A DNA stretch of 64,000 bases, from the NCBI GenBank assembly GCA_017303835.1, contig JAFLBI010000001.1, positions 2,542,001 through 2,606,000 of the forward strand. The letters are read 5' to 3'. The notes under the pieces are model-generated. The model was not told the DNA's origin and did not search any database. It saw nothing but the letters and a program-made list of their open reading frames with translations. Positions 9,547-18,170 of the stretch are shown here, one piece after another. Made by a program: the position numbers and the translations under genes. Within the stretch, counting starts at the first letter, position 1. The number at the start of each line of letters is the position of its first letter. This stretch comes from Chitinophagales bacterium. GTDB taxonomy: Bacteria; Bacteroidota; Bacteroidia; Chitinophagales; Chitinophagaceae.

Positions 9547-10659
9547 ATGCAAATCAGCCGCGTTCTCAGCCAGAAGTTCCGCTTTTACACTTTTGTATGT
9601 ATTGTATTACTGCTATTTGTGCATGGGTATAATCTGCAGGAGACCTACCTTACACCTTTTTCTACGGTTAAGGAGCCGCTGACTTTTACTGCTTTTTTTG
9701 AATACCTGGTCTCTAATGGTTTGCTGCGCTTTAGAATTCCACTCCTCTTCATGATCTCAGGCTATATCTATGCTTTGCAGGATAACAAACCTTATTGGGA
9801 GAGAACTAGGAAGCGAGTGATGACACTTCTTGTGCCCTATCTGCTGTGGAGTGCTTTAGGTTTGTTGTTGACATTTGTACTGCAGCGAAGCACATATACC
9901 TATCAATTTGTACTGGCGGCTCAGCTTGATCAAATGAATGATAATAGACTGTATGAGCAAATTGGCTGGTGGGGCGTTATGGAGAGATGGCTCTTAGCAC
10001 CTATTTCATTTCAGCTCTGGTTTATTATCGCCTTATTCATGTATAACCTCATGTATCCATTGATCAGATGGATGGTAGTAAGGTATCCATGGATTTGGAT
10101 TGGCATTACTGCTTTTTTGTGGTTGAGTTATTTCAATTTTATTTTTATTGGTGGACAGGGGCTTTTCTTTTTCTCGCTGGGTGTTTATCTCCAAAAAGCA
10201 AACTTCAATATTGAACGCAAGCCCAGGTGGCTGAGTTTATACATCTGTTTTCTAGTATATGTAGCTAGTTCTGTAATTAAAAGCTTTATGGCTTTTGAAC
10301 TGGATCCTGAATCAATGAACACATTTATTGCTTTGCATATGCTGCATAGTATTACCATTGTTTCAGGTATTGTTGCTATTTGGTATGGAGCAGATGTGGT
10401 GGTGAAGTGGTGTATACAGCAGCAATGGTTTATCTGGTTGTCAGGATTTGCTTTCTTTATTTATGGTTTTCATGCACCCATGATTTCATTTCTCACCCGT
10501 TGGCTGTTTTCTATATTGGATGGATTTACCTATTACAGATTACTGACTTATTTTCTGACGCCGCTTCTTGTATTAGCAATCTGTATCGGTGTTGGGCTCT
10601 TGCTTAAAAAAATCTCGCCTTCCATATTCCGTTTGCTAACAGGTGGCAGAGGACTTTGA
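9547..10659 (+). CDS. acyltransferase family 3 membrane protein
   Basis: 370 residues with about ten hydrophobic segments. Early blocks (VLLLFVHGYN in the first TM region and RFRIPLLFMISGYIYA) match the acyltransferase_3 family, in which a histidine near TM1 and the R-x-P-LFFxxSG motif are conserved. These enzymes O-acylate (often acetylate) exported sugars or lipids at the inner membrane. It starts 5 bp after the response regulator stop and so is probably co-transcribed with the two-component system, suggesting a regulated envelope-glycan modification. The acceptor cannot be told from sequence. Confidence 0.82.
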   Translation: MQISRVLSQKFRFYTFVCIVLLLFVHGYNLQETYLTPFSTVKEPLTFTAFFEYLVSNGLLRFRIPLLFMISGYIYALQDNKPYWERTRKRVMTLLVPYLLWSALGLLLTFVLQRSTYTYQFVLAAQLDQMNDNRLYEQIGWWGVMERWLLAPISFQLWFIIALFMYNLMYPLIRWMVVRYPWIWIGITAFLWLSYFNFIFIGGQGLFFFSLGVYLQKANFNIERKPRWLSLYICFLVYVASSVIKSFMAFELDPESMNTFIALHMLHSITIVSGIVAIWYGADVVVKWCIQQQWFIWLSGFAFFIYGFHAPMISFLTRWLFSILDGFTYYRLLTYFLTPLLVLAICIGVGLLLKKISPSIFRLLTGGRGL

Positions 10660-10661
10660 TT

Positions 10662-10682
10662 TTTCACATATTTATGCGATTG
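10662..10682. repeat. 21-bp direct repeat, copy 1 (TTTCACATATTTATGCGATTG)
   Basis: The first of two copies differing at one base (C versus T at the fifteenth position) and 125 bp apart. The core CACATATTTATGCG is a near-perfect palindrome. Both lie just after the acyltransferase gene and on either side of the terminator at 10749. Confidence 0.5.
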
Positions 10683-10748
10683 TGCAGGGCTATTCTAGTG
10701 GATAGATTTGTTGTGCAATTAGATTCATATAGCAGTTTGGTTAAGGTA

Positions 10749-10781
10749 AGAGAGGGGTTCCTGTAAGGACCTCTCTTTTTT
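10749..10781 (+). terminator. rho-independent terminator after the acyltransferase gene
   Basis: AGAGAGG (10749-10755) pairs with CCTCTCT (10770-10776) across a loop that can itself pair GGTTCC with GGAC. A run of six T follows. It ends the kinase/regulator/acyltransferase transcript. Confidence 0.8.
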
Positions 10782-10786
10782 AATGC

Positions 10787-10807
10787 TTTCACATATTTAT
10801 GTGATTG
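10787..10807. repeat. 21-bp direct repeat, copy 2 (TTTCACATATTTATGTGATTG)
   Basis: In this copy the core CACATA-TT-TATGTG is a perfect palindrome. It lies 40 bp before the short ORF at 10847 and could act as its operator, or be a regulator site shared with the upstream locus. Confidence 0.5.
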
Positions 10808-10846
10808 ACTGAACTGCTGTAAATAGTGAGCTTTGGTACTGCAATC

Positions 10847-11029
10847 ATGACTACTTACCTGAAAATAGCGATTTTGATCAGCATGCTGGTACTACAGGTT
10901 CCCGCTGAACCATACCATACACCCGTGATGCCCGTTACAGATTTGGCTACCGTTCAGGAAATGCTATCAGCTTGTAGCAAGGAATCACTCAGCCCTGATG
11001 TCTTTAGTACTGCCTTGGCCGAATACTGA
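10847..11029 (+). pseudogene. short exported ORF, possible truncated remnant of a murein L,D-transpeptidase-family protein
   Basis: 60 codons from ATG 10847 (the frame opens at a GTG at 10826). A signal-peptide-like N-terminus (TTYLKIAILISMLVLQVPAEP) is followed by a short helical tail ending SLSPDVFSTALAEY and a stop that abuts the convergent KAS III gene. Bacteroidota YkuD_2-family proteins carry, just before the catalytic domain, a segment of the form LSxxxFxxAxxGYxxL, and this tail looks like it. Everything after that point would be missing, so I read it as a decayed gene. A genuine small secreted protein is the alternative. Confidence 0.35.
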
Positions 11030-12103
11030 TCAGTAGCGATAACAAACCGCATTGATGTTCATGCCGGCACCTACAGAGGCAAACATTACCACATCACCTG
11101 CGTTTAACTTGTGTTCATCCAGGATACCTCTTTTTACCAGATCAAATAAAGTAGGTACGGTAGCCACAGAACTATTGCCCAGCTTATGAATGCTCATCGG
11201 CATAATATCTGCCGGAATCTCTTTCATGCCATATAAACGGTAGAGGGCTTTGATAAAACCTTCATCCATTTTCTCATTGGCCTGGTGCAGGAAGAATTTC
11301 TTTACTTGACCAACTTCCACACCTGCTTTTTCAATACAGGCTTTCATGGCTGCAGGTACATGCTTCATAGCGTATTCATACACTTTTCTGCCCTTCATTT
11401 TAATATAACGAACACGAGGGTCAGAATCCGGGAAATTGGATTTACCCATGTACAAATAGAAGGCTTCATCAATACAATGACTCATCACACTGGAAGCCAG
11501 AATACCGGGCCCATCTTCTTCAACTTCCTTGTACTCCAGAATGGTTGCACCTGCTCCATCAGAAAAAATCATACTGTCACGATCATAAATATCAATCACA
11601 CGGCTGAGTGTTTCTGTGCCAATCACCAAAGCACGCTTGGCCATGCCTGCTTTGAAAAAAGCATCAGCTTGAATCACACCTTGTATCCAACCCGGACAGC
11701 CAAATAAGATGTCATAAGCTACACAAGCAGGATTCTGGATATTCAGTTCGTGTTTTACACGTGAAGCCAATGCGGGCAGCACATCTGTTTGGATGGTATG
11801 CTTTACTACATTACCAAAATTGTGAGCAACAATGATTTGATCAATCGTTTCAGGATCAATACCTGCATCTTCAATCGCATGTTTGGCTGCAATCGTAGCC
11901 ATGTCTGATGCATTGAATTCATTTCCGGCATAACGTCTTTCTTCAATACCGGTAATGTCGCGGAATTTTTCAACGATATCAGTAGGTGCTGCATGAATGC
12001 GCTCATGCGCTTCATCATAGAAATCATGTACAGTAAAGTCTCTGTTCGTCTTGATATGCGGCGGAATATAGGCTCCGCTGCCTGTGATCACTGTTCTAAG
12101 CAT
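11030..12103 (-). CDS. beta-ketoacyl-ACP synthase III family protein
   Basis: 357 residues. The thiolase-fold active site is visible: the cysteine in DILFGCPGWIQG (about residue 136), the histidine in LHQANEKM and the asparagine in LGNSSVATVPT, giving the Cys-His-Asn triad of FabH-like enzymes. The second half ends with GDVVMFASVGAGMNINAV, the usual glycine-rich block. It condenses an acyl-CoA with malonyl-ACP or transfers acyl groups. Because FabH proper usually sits in a fatty acid cluster and this gene does not, it may be a paralogue for a secondary product (DarB-like); that is inference. A terminator separates it from the upstream guanylyltransferase gene. Confidence 0.87.
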   Translation of the reverse strand: MLRTVITGSGAYIPPHIKTNRDFTVHDFYDEAHERIHAAPTDIVEKFRDITGIEERRYAGNEFNASDMATIAAKHAIEDAGIDPETIDQIIVAHNFGNVVKHTIQTDVLPALASRVKHELNIQNPACVAYDILFGCPGWIQGVIQADAFFKAGMAKRALVIGTETLSRVIDIYDRDSMIFSDGAGATILEYKEVEEDGPGILASSVMSHCIDEAFYLYMGKSNFPDSDPRVRYIKMKGRKVYEYAMKHVPAAMKACIEKAGVEVGQVKKFFLHQANEKMDEGFIKALYRLYGMKEIPADIMPMSIHKLGNSSVATVPTLFDLVKRGILDEHKLNAGDVVMFASVGAGMNINAVCYRY

Positions 12104-12152
12104 GTGCAGGAAATGATTGTCCCCAAATTAGTTGATGATCAGCAGATTGCAA

Positions 12153-12182
12153 TAAAAAAGTCCTGCTTTGGCAGGACTTTTA
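12153..12182 (-). terminator. rho-independent terminator of the mannose-1-phosphate guanylyltransferase gene
   Basis: AAAAGTCCTGC with GCAGGACTTTT (about 12156-12166 and 12171-12181), loop TTTG. A-rich on the plus side, so the minus transcript ends in U residues; the stem is symmetrical enough to work both ways. Confidence 0.82.
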
Positions 12183-12201
12183 CACTAACAGTCTTTAGTT
12201 T

Positions 12202-13284
12202 TTACAGGTATTTATCGCCCTTGCTGCGTTTTACTTCAGCAACATATTCCTTGATGGCCTGCTCTTTCTCTTTTCTGCAGATGAGCAATACATCTTTGGT
12301 GTCAACCACAATAAAATCATCCAATCCCTGTAATACCAGTAATCTGTCCGGAGAAGAATTCACCATACAATTGCTGGCATCAATCACTATCACATTATTG
12401 CTGGCTACGGCGTTGCCGAGATAGTCTTTCTCCATATTCTCGTAAGCGCTGTTCCAGGTGCCAAGATCGCTCCAGCCAAAGGAAGATGGAATCACATACA
12501 CATTATCTGCTTTCTCCATGATGGCATAGTCAATAGACACATTGGTACACAATGGATAGATGCGGTTGATAGCAGCATGCTCTTCTGCAGTATTGAAATG
12601 GCCTTTTTCGTTTTCAAATAATTCAGCCATTTCCGGCTGATACATTTCGAAAGCTTTTACCACATTCTTCACCTGCCAAACAAAAATGCCGGCATTCCAG
12701 AGAAAATCGCCACTGGCCAGGAAGGTCTTAGCAATTTCCAGACTAGGTTTTTCTGTGAAGGTTTTTACTTTGAAAATATTCTCAGCTACAGCTGCTGTAT
12801 CATACTGGATATAGCCATAACCAGTATTGGGATGTGTTGGCTTGATACCCAGGGTTACGAGTGATTTGATGTGAGATACAAAATCCAATGCCTTGGTAGC
12901 AATGTTTCTGTAAGTCTCGCCATCCAGAATCATGTGATCGCTTGGTGCTACAATCAGCGCAGCTTCCGGATCTTTCTGCAGCAACTTGTATGAGATATAT
13001 GCCACACAAGGGGCTGTATTTTTTCTGCTGGGTTCAGCAAGTATGTTTTCTACCGGTATATCTGGTAATTGATCTTTTACAATAGATACATACTCGTCAG
13101 AAGTAACCACATAGATGTTCTCCTTGGGAATAAAAGATGCATAACGCTCGAACGTCCATTGAATGAGGGTTTTGCCGGTATTCAGAATGTCGAGAAATTG
13201 TTTGGGATAGGCTGTGCGACTCTTAGGCCAGAAGCGGCTTCCGATACCGCCGGCCATAATGGCCACATAATGGTGTTTGTTCAT
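12202..13284 (-). CDS. manC: mannose-1-phosphate guanylyltransferase
   Basis: 360 residues, single-domain GMP type. The N-terminal nucleotide-binding signature is AIMAGGIGSRFWPKSR, followed by YPKQFLDIL; the sugar-phosphate block FTEKPSLEIA is present (around residue 175). It makes GDP-mannose from mannose-1-phosphate and GTP for polysaccharides and fucose-type sugars. It lacks the C-terminal isomerase domain of bifunctional AlgA/ManC enzymes. About 60 bp downstream of kdsD on the same strand, so the two envelope-sugar genes may share a transcript. Confidence 0.9.
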   Translation of the reverse strand: MNKHHYVAIMAGGIGSRFWPKSRTAYPKQFLDILNTGKTLIQWTFERYASFIPKENIYVVTSDEYVSIVKDQLPDIPVENILAEPSRKNTAPCVAYISYKLLQKDPEAALIVAPSDHMILDGETYRNIATKALDFVSHIKSLVTLGIKPTHPNTGYGYIQYDTAAVAENIFKVKTFTEKPSLEIAKTFLASGDFLWNAGIFVWQVKNVVKAFEMYQPEMAELFENEKGHFNTAEEHAAINRIYPLCTNVSIDYAIMEKADNVYVIPSSFGWSDLGTWNSAYENMEKDYLGNAVASNNVIVIDASNCMVNSSPDRLLVLQGLDDFIVVDTKDVLLICRKEKEQAIKEYVAEVKRSKGDKYL

Positions 13285-13343
13285 TGGTGCTGTTTTGGTT
13301 TTGGATTTGGATTATATAACGTTTGGAGTGCCAAATTATGTTA

Positions 13344-14303
13344 TTAAACGATACCTTCTTTTACTAAGTCGTGCAAATGCAATACACCCAAATACTTTCC
13401 GTCAGATGCAACCAGTAATTGTGTGATATCGTTGTTGCGCATGCGGTCCAGTGCGTCTACTGCAAGCACTTCAGGTGCAATGGTTTTGGGGTTAGGCGAC
13501 ATGATGCTCGCTGCAGTGATATTTTCCAGTGAATGGGTTTTTTCCAGCATGCGGCGTAAATCACCATCGGTAATAATGCCAAGGATTTGCTTATGGCTAT
13601 CCACAACTGCCGTTACACCCAGTCTTTTCTCGGTAATCTCTACAATCACCGCTTTCAGTGAAGCATCAGCTGTAACCATGGGTGCAGCATTGTGCACATA
13701 AAGGTCGGCCACTCGTAAAAAGAGTCGCTTACCCAGATTGCCACCGGGGTGGAAACGGGCAAAATCGTTACCGGTAAATCCGTTCAGGTGCATGAGGCAT
13801 ACCGCTAACACATCGCCCATGACCATTTGCGCAGTGGTACTGCTGGTTGGGGCCAGATTATTAGGGCAAGCTTCCTGTGTAACTGTTGTATTGATCACAT
13901 GATCGGCTGAAATGGCCAGATAACTGTCCACATTACCCACCATCGCAATCAAAGTATTGCCAAAATTTTTGATCAGTGGAACCAGTACTTTGATCTCTGG
14001 ACTTTCTCCACTCTTGCTGATAATCAATACGATATCTTCCTTTTGCACCATGCCCAGATCGCCATGGATGGCATCTGCTGCGTGCATAAAAAGGGATGGG
14101 GTACCGGTAGAATTGAGGGTGGCTACAATCTTTTGGGCTATGATGGCACTTTTGCCAATACCGCTGATCACCAGCCTACCCTTGGCATCATGGATATGTT
14201 GCACAATGGCTTCGAAAGAAGCATCGGTAAATGATTGAAGACCAGCAACTGAGCTAGCTTCTAATTCAATGGTTTTCAGTGCGATATCTAGTATCTGACT
14301 CAT
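13344..14303 (-). CDS. kdsD: D-arabinose-5-phosphate isomerase (KpsF/GutQ/KdsD family)
   Basis: About 319 residues from ATG 14303 (a TTG opens the frame four codons earlier). An N-terminal SIS sugar-isomerase domain shows GRLVISGIGKSAIIAQKI and SKSGESPEIK; two CBS domains follow (VNGITDGDLRRM-type block near ILGIITDGDLRRML, and the final HLHDLVKEG). The enzyme converts ribulose-5-phosphate to arabinose-5-phosphate, the first step to Kdo for lipopolysaccharide. A TACCTTTG box (14313-14320, minus strand) that fits TAnnTTTG sits just before the ATG, which would give a very short leader. Confidence 0.9.
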   Translation of the reverse strand: MSQILDIALKTIELEASSVAGLQSFTDASFEAIVQHIHDAKGRLVISGIGKSAIIAQKIVATLNSTGTPSLFMHAADAIHGDLGMVQKEDIVLIISKSGESPEIKVLVPLIKNFGNTLIAMVGNVDSYLAISADHVINTTVTQEACPNNLAPTSSTTAQMVMGDVLAVCLMHLNGFTGNDFARFHPGGNLGKRLFLRVADLYVHNAAPMVTADASLKAVIVEITEKRLGVTAVVDSHKQILGIITDGDLRRMLEKTHSLENITAASIMSPNPKTIAPEVLAVDALDRMRNNDITQLLVASDGKYLGVLHLHDLVKEGIV

Positions 14304-14541
14304 GACGCTTCGCAAAGGTAAACTTTAACAATACAGCCCGCTAATTCCCTGTCAACTTTATTAACTTCGCCGTCCTTCAAAAAATTGCGGGTTTTTGCAA
14401 CGAAAAACTCCGTTTTGTGTTTAGATATCCGTCAGGTCCGGCGGAGTTTCGCTCAACAAAATAGTAGCGCCTTCTTCCGGAAAATGACGTAACTTATAAT
14501 AATTGTTCATGACCCCCGTAGAGGCGAAACTGATTTGATTG

Positions 14542-16842
14542 ATGACAACGACGACGAAGAAGGCGACAACGAAAAAACCCAAAACAACCACAGTAAGAAC
14601 AGCAAGAACGACAAAAGTTGTGCGTGCAGCCTTGCCTAAGAGCACTGTGGAATATGATATTTATGCTGGTTTACAGGAATATTTCGGGTTTTCTGAATTT
14701 AAAGGCAGACAGGAAGAAGCCATTCAAAGCTTGCTTTCCGGACAGGATACATTCGTGATCATGCCCACTGGTGGCGGCAAAAGCCTTTGCTACCAGCTAC
14801 CAGCCATGCTGATGCCAGGCTGTGCGATCATTGTATCGCCCCTGATAGCCCTGATGAAAAACCAGGTAGATCTGGTACGCAGCTATTCCGAAAAAGATGA
14901 TGTGGCGCATTTCCTGAACTCATCTCTTACAAAGAGCCAGATTAAAACTGTGAAGGAAGACCTGATTAGTGGCACAACCAAATTGTTATACGTAGCACCA
15001 GAAACATTAACCAAGCAGGAAAACTTAGAACTGTTTGCTGACCTCACCATTTCCTTCTTTGCAGTGGATGAAGCACACTGTATTTCAGAGTGGGGCCACG
15101 ATTTCAGACCTGAATACCGCCGCTTGCGCGAGATGATGGATACCATCAACCCCGATATTCCGGTGATTGCTTTAACTGCAACTGCTACACCTAAAGTGCA
15201 GAGTGATATTGTGAAGAATCTGGATCTGCGTAATCCCAATATTTTCATTTCCTCTTTCAATCGTACCAATCTCTACTACGAGATTCAGCCAAAGATTAAG
15301 AAAGAGCAAACGGTGAAGAGTATTGTGAAATACATATCGCAGCATAAAGGCAAGAGCGGTATCATCTATACACTCAACAGAAAGACGACAGAAGAACTGG
15401 CAGAAGTACTGGTGGCGAATAATATCAAAGCTGTTGCTTACCACGCTGGTTTAGATCAAAAGCTGCGTGCAGAAAGACAAGATCAATTCTTGAATGAAGA
15501 TGTACAGGTGATTGTGGCTACTATCGCATTCGGTATGGGCATCGATAAACCCGATATCCGCTTTGTGATTCACTACAATATCCCAAAGTCGATTGAAAAT
15601 TATTATCAGGAAACCGGTCGTGCCGGACGTGATGGATTAGAAGGCAATTGTATTCTGTACTACTCGCATAAAGATGTAGCTAAGCTCGAACATTTAATGC
15701 GTGATAAGCCTTTGAGTGAAAGAGAAGTAGGTGCGCAGTTGATTAATGAAACAGTCGCTTACGCAGAGAGCAGTGTTTGTAGAAGAAAAATATTGTTGCA
15801 CTATTTCGGTGAGGACTGGAATGTGCAGAATTGTGGCAACTGCGATAACTGTAAACATCCGAAAGAAAAGATTGAAGCCAAACAGGAAGTAGTGAAAGTG
15901 CTGAAAGTGGTGAAGGCTTTGGATGAAAGATTTACCACTGAATATGTGATCAATGTGGTGATGGGTAAAAACACCCCGCAGATCACCATGTTCCGTCACG
16001 AAGGCTTGCCAGAGTTTGGTATTGGTAAAGAACAAGAAAGTCATTTCTGGAATAGTCTGGTTAGACAAATGCTGCTGGAAAACCTGATCAGAAAAGATAT
16101 TGAGGAATACGGCTTGCTGAAGCTGACAGATAAGGGTACTCAATTCATCAAAAAGCCTGCATCTTTCAAGATTGTGCTGAACAATTTATTTGAAGATGCG
16201 AATGAAGACGATGATGAAACAGAAAATGCTACTCAGCCTGGAGCAGCTGCAGACAATGCACTATTTGAAATGTTGAAAGAGCTGCGTCAGAAAGAAGCCA
16301 AGCGCAAGAGTCTGCCGCCGTTTGTGATCTTCCTCGAAACTTCTTTGCAGGATATGGCAACGCTTTATCCAACCACTTTGGCTGAATTGGAAAAATGCCA
16401 GGGTGTGAGTAAGGGTAAGGCTTTGAAGTATGGTAAGCCTTTTGTAGAGTTGGTGGCTAAGTATGTTGAAGAGAATGATATTGTGAAGCCGGATGATTTT
16501 GTAATGAAGAGTGTGGCCAACAAAAGCAGCAATAAGATCTACATCATTCAAAACGTTGATAAGAAGATTCCATTAGAAACCATTGCCAAAAACAAAAGTC
16601 TTCGTTTAGATGAATTGTTAGAGGAGATGGAAACTATCGCGGCAAGTGGTACCAAGTTGAATCTGGATTATGCTATTGAAGAATGGTTAGACGATAATGA
16701 TCAGGAAGAAATCATTGAATACTTCAAGAGCTGTGAAACATCCTCTCTGCAAATTGCCCAGCAGGAGTTAAGCGAATTCGACTTTACCTGGGAGCAGCTG
16801 AAGATCATGCGTATTAAGTTCCTGAGTGTATATGGAAACTAA
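14542..16842 (+). CDS. recQ: ATP-dependent DNA helicase RecQ
   Basis: 766 residues from ATG 14542 (a TTG precedes it in frame). The first 35 residues are a Thr/Lys-rich tail. Helicase motifs: Walker [19 protein letters not shown] box [19 protein letters not shown], motif [13 protein letters not shown] zinc-binding RQC region follows, with cysteines in [15 protein letters not shown] and [11 protein letters not shown], then an HRDC domain ([18 protein letters not shown]). The C-terminal 100 residues form a further helical region. It unwinds 3'-5' in recombination and fork repair. Monocistronic with its own terminator. Confidence 0.95.
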   Translation: MTTTTKKATTKKPKTTTVRTARTTKVVRAALPKSTVEYDIYAGLQEYFGFSEFKGRQEEAIQSLLSGQDTFVIMPTGGGKSLCYQLPAMLMPGCAIIVSPLIALMKNQVDLVRSYSEKDDVAHFLNSSLTKSQIKTVKEDLISGTTKLLYVAPETLTKQENLELFADLTISFFAVDEAHCISEWGHDFRPEYRRLREMMDTINPDIPVIALTATATPKVQSDIVKNLDLRNPNIFISSFNRTNLYYEIQPKIKKEQTVKSIVKYISQHKGKSGIIYTLNRKTTEELAEVLVANNIKAVAYHAGLDQKLRAERQDQFLNEDVQVIVATIAFGMGIDKPDIRFVIHYNIPKSIENYYQETGRAGRDGLEGNCILYYSHKDVAKLEHLMRDKPLSEREVGAQLINETVAYAESSVCRRKILLHYFGEDWNVQNCGNCDNCKHPKEKIEAKQEVVKVLKVVKALDERFTTEYVINVVMGKNTPQITMFRHEGLPEFGIGKEQESHFWNSLVRQMLLENLIRKDIEEYGLLKLTDKGTQFIKKPASFKIVLNNLFEDANEDDDETENATQPGAAADNALFEMLKELRQKEAKRKSLPPFVIFLETSLQDMATLYPTTLAELEKCQGVSKGKALKYGKPFVELVAKYVEENDIVKPDDFVMKSVANKSSNKIYIIQNVDKKIPLETIAKNKSLRLDELLEEMETIAASGTKLNLDYAIEEWLDDNDQEEIIEYFKSCETSSLQIAQQELSEFDFTWEQLKIMRIKFLSVYGN

Positions 16843-16846
16843 ATAA

Positions 16847-16874
16847 AGAACCCCGCTAGACAACGGGGTTTTCT
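16847..16874 (+). terminator. terminator between recQ and the convergent hydrogenase operon
   Basis: AACCCCG (16849-16855) with CGGGGTT (16864-16870), 8-nt loop, then a T-rich tract. On the minus strand it is also followed by a U-rich stretch, so it may serve both convergent transcripts. Confidence 0.75.
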
Positions 16875-16911
16875 CTTCTTTGTTCTGCTATGAAGTAATG
16901 GAAGAGGAAGT

Positions 16912-17418
16912 TTATGTAGCGGTAGCAATCTCATCTACCGTTTCCTTGTATTGAAGTTTATGGGTTAGTCGCAGTATTTGCTGTAACAACAAAGGCATCA
17001 CCCTTTCTATTTCAGGTGTGAGTGTGATACCTTGTTGCTGAATGGTTTCAATGCTGACTACAAAGAGATAGATATGCGGCATTTTATCCAGCAGCTGTAA
17101 TGCATTCACCATATCGCGTAAGCCAATATCATGGGTGCTCATGGCGCGCGGAAAATCTGAGGCAAATCTAGGCTCTATTAAGCGAATGGTGCCGGGTGGG
17201 CGTTCGTCCAGTGTGGCATCAATCAGGATTACTGTCTCGTAAGACTCAAAGTACTCCAACAGATGAAAGCCACCAGTGCCGCCATCCAATACTTCTACAT
17301 CAACTGGCAATTCCATTTGCTGTAAATGTCTTGCAGCCTGAACGCCTACACCTTCATCGCCCATCAGGTAATTCCCGATGCCCATGATCAGTATATGTGG
17401 ATTGCGTGTTTGCATCAT
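16912..17418 (-). CDS. hyaD: hydrogenase maturation endopeptidase (HyaD/HybD family)
   Basis: 168 residues. The N-terminal block ILIMGIGNYLMGDEGVG has the glutamate and the following acidic residues that bind nickel in HybD-type proteases; DGGTGGFHLL and the IDATLDERPPGTI block follow, and the third metal ligand histidine is in STHDIGL. The protease trims the C-terminal peptide of the large subunit after Ni insertion. It is the last gene of the minus-strand operon and overlaps the end of the cytochrome gene by 4 bp. The call is firm from motifs and position. Confidence 0.93.
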   Translation of the reverse strand: MMQTRNPHILIMGIGNYLMGDEGVGVQAARHLQQMELPVDVEVLDGGTGGFHLLEYFESYETVILIDATLDERPPGTIRLIEPRFASDFPRAMSTHDIGLRDMVNALQLLDKMPHIYLFVVSIETIQQQGITLTPEIERVMPLLLQQILRLTHKLQYKETVDEIATAT

Positions 17419-18158
17419 GATTTCTTTTCTACAATATTTGGCGTGTGGTGCTCTTCATTTTCAAAAACTTCTTCTTCAATAAATTTCCAGCCACCGCCCA
17501 TGCTGCTGATTTCACCGCGACCTTCTACATAATCATGGTAGAATACCAGATATACGTGAATCACAGCAAACAGGATGAAGAACCACATGGCCCAATGGTG
17601 AATTTGTCTGGTCATGATATCGCCACCAAACATGGCAGGCACCCATGCAAAGAGTTTGGGTAACCACCAGGTGCCCATAGATGCGTAGAGGCCAAAGCCT
17701 GTTAAGCATTGAATGAGAAAAGCCCAGAATGTGAGGAAGTAAATGAATCCCGCCATGGCGTTGTGGCCAATACTGATATGTTCTTTGCCACGCATCATGA
17801 GGATATCGATTTTGAAGACAGTCCACATTTCTTTGAAGAATTTCTTCGATGTAGGAATGAACTGTTTCCAGTTGGCATATTTATTACCTACAAATCCCCA
17901 GTATAAACGGAATAAGAAATTGAAGAAAAAGATATAGGCTGCGAAGAAGTGAATAGCACGTACCCAACCCATGAGAAAACGGTTGGAAGCTTCTTCCTTG
18001 CTTTGCAATGCAAGCGGGTCACCAATAAAAAAACCGGTAATGATGAGTACGATAATGGCACCTGCATTCAGCCAGTGATAATAGCGTACGGGTAATTCCC
18101 ATACATACACACGACGCAGGCGGTGCACATGTAAATATTTCGTTTTCATGTTTGGCAT
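17415..18158 (-). CDS. hyaC: Ni/Fe-hydrogenase b-type cytochrome subunit
   Basis: 247 residues with four TM helices. Candidate haem ligands are the histidines in VRYYHWLNAG, VRAIHFFAAY and the HHWAMWFFILFAVIH stretch. This di-haem cytochrome b anchors the hydrogenase on the periplasmic face of the membrane and passes electrons to the quinone pool (menaquinone in Bacteroidota). It is 12 bp downstream of the large subunit. Another ATG three codons in (MKTKYLHVHR) is an equally good start. The protein is acidic and extended at the C-terminus compared with E. coli HyaC. Confidence 0.93.
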   Translation of the reverse strand: MPNMKTKYLHVHRLRRVYVWELPVRYYHWLNAGAIIVLIITGFFIGDPLALQSKEEASNRFLMGWVRAIHFFAAYIFFFNFLFRLYWGFVGNKYANWKQFIPTSKKFFKEMWTVFKIDILMMRGKEHISIGHNAMAGFIYFLTFWAFLIQCLTGFGLYASMGTWWLPKLFAWVPAMFGGDIMTRQIHHWAMWFFILFAVIHVYLVFYHDYVEGRGEISSMGGGWKFIEEEVFENEEHHTPNIVEKKS

Positions 18159-18170
18159 GTTTCGTGTGAA

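Noticed and set aside
14421-14510. A 29-codon minus-strand ORF (starts MNNYYKLRHF) in the kdsD-recQ gap
   Set aside because: Too short to recognise, part of a longer shadow frame over the start of recQ, and no homologue comes to mind.
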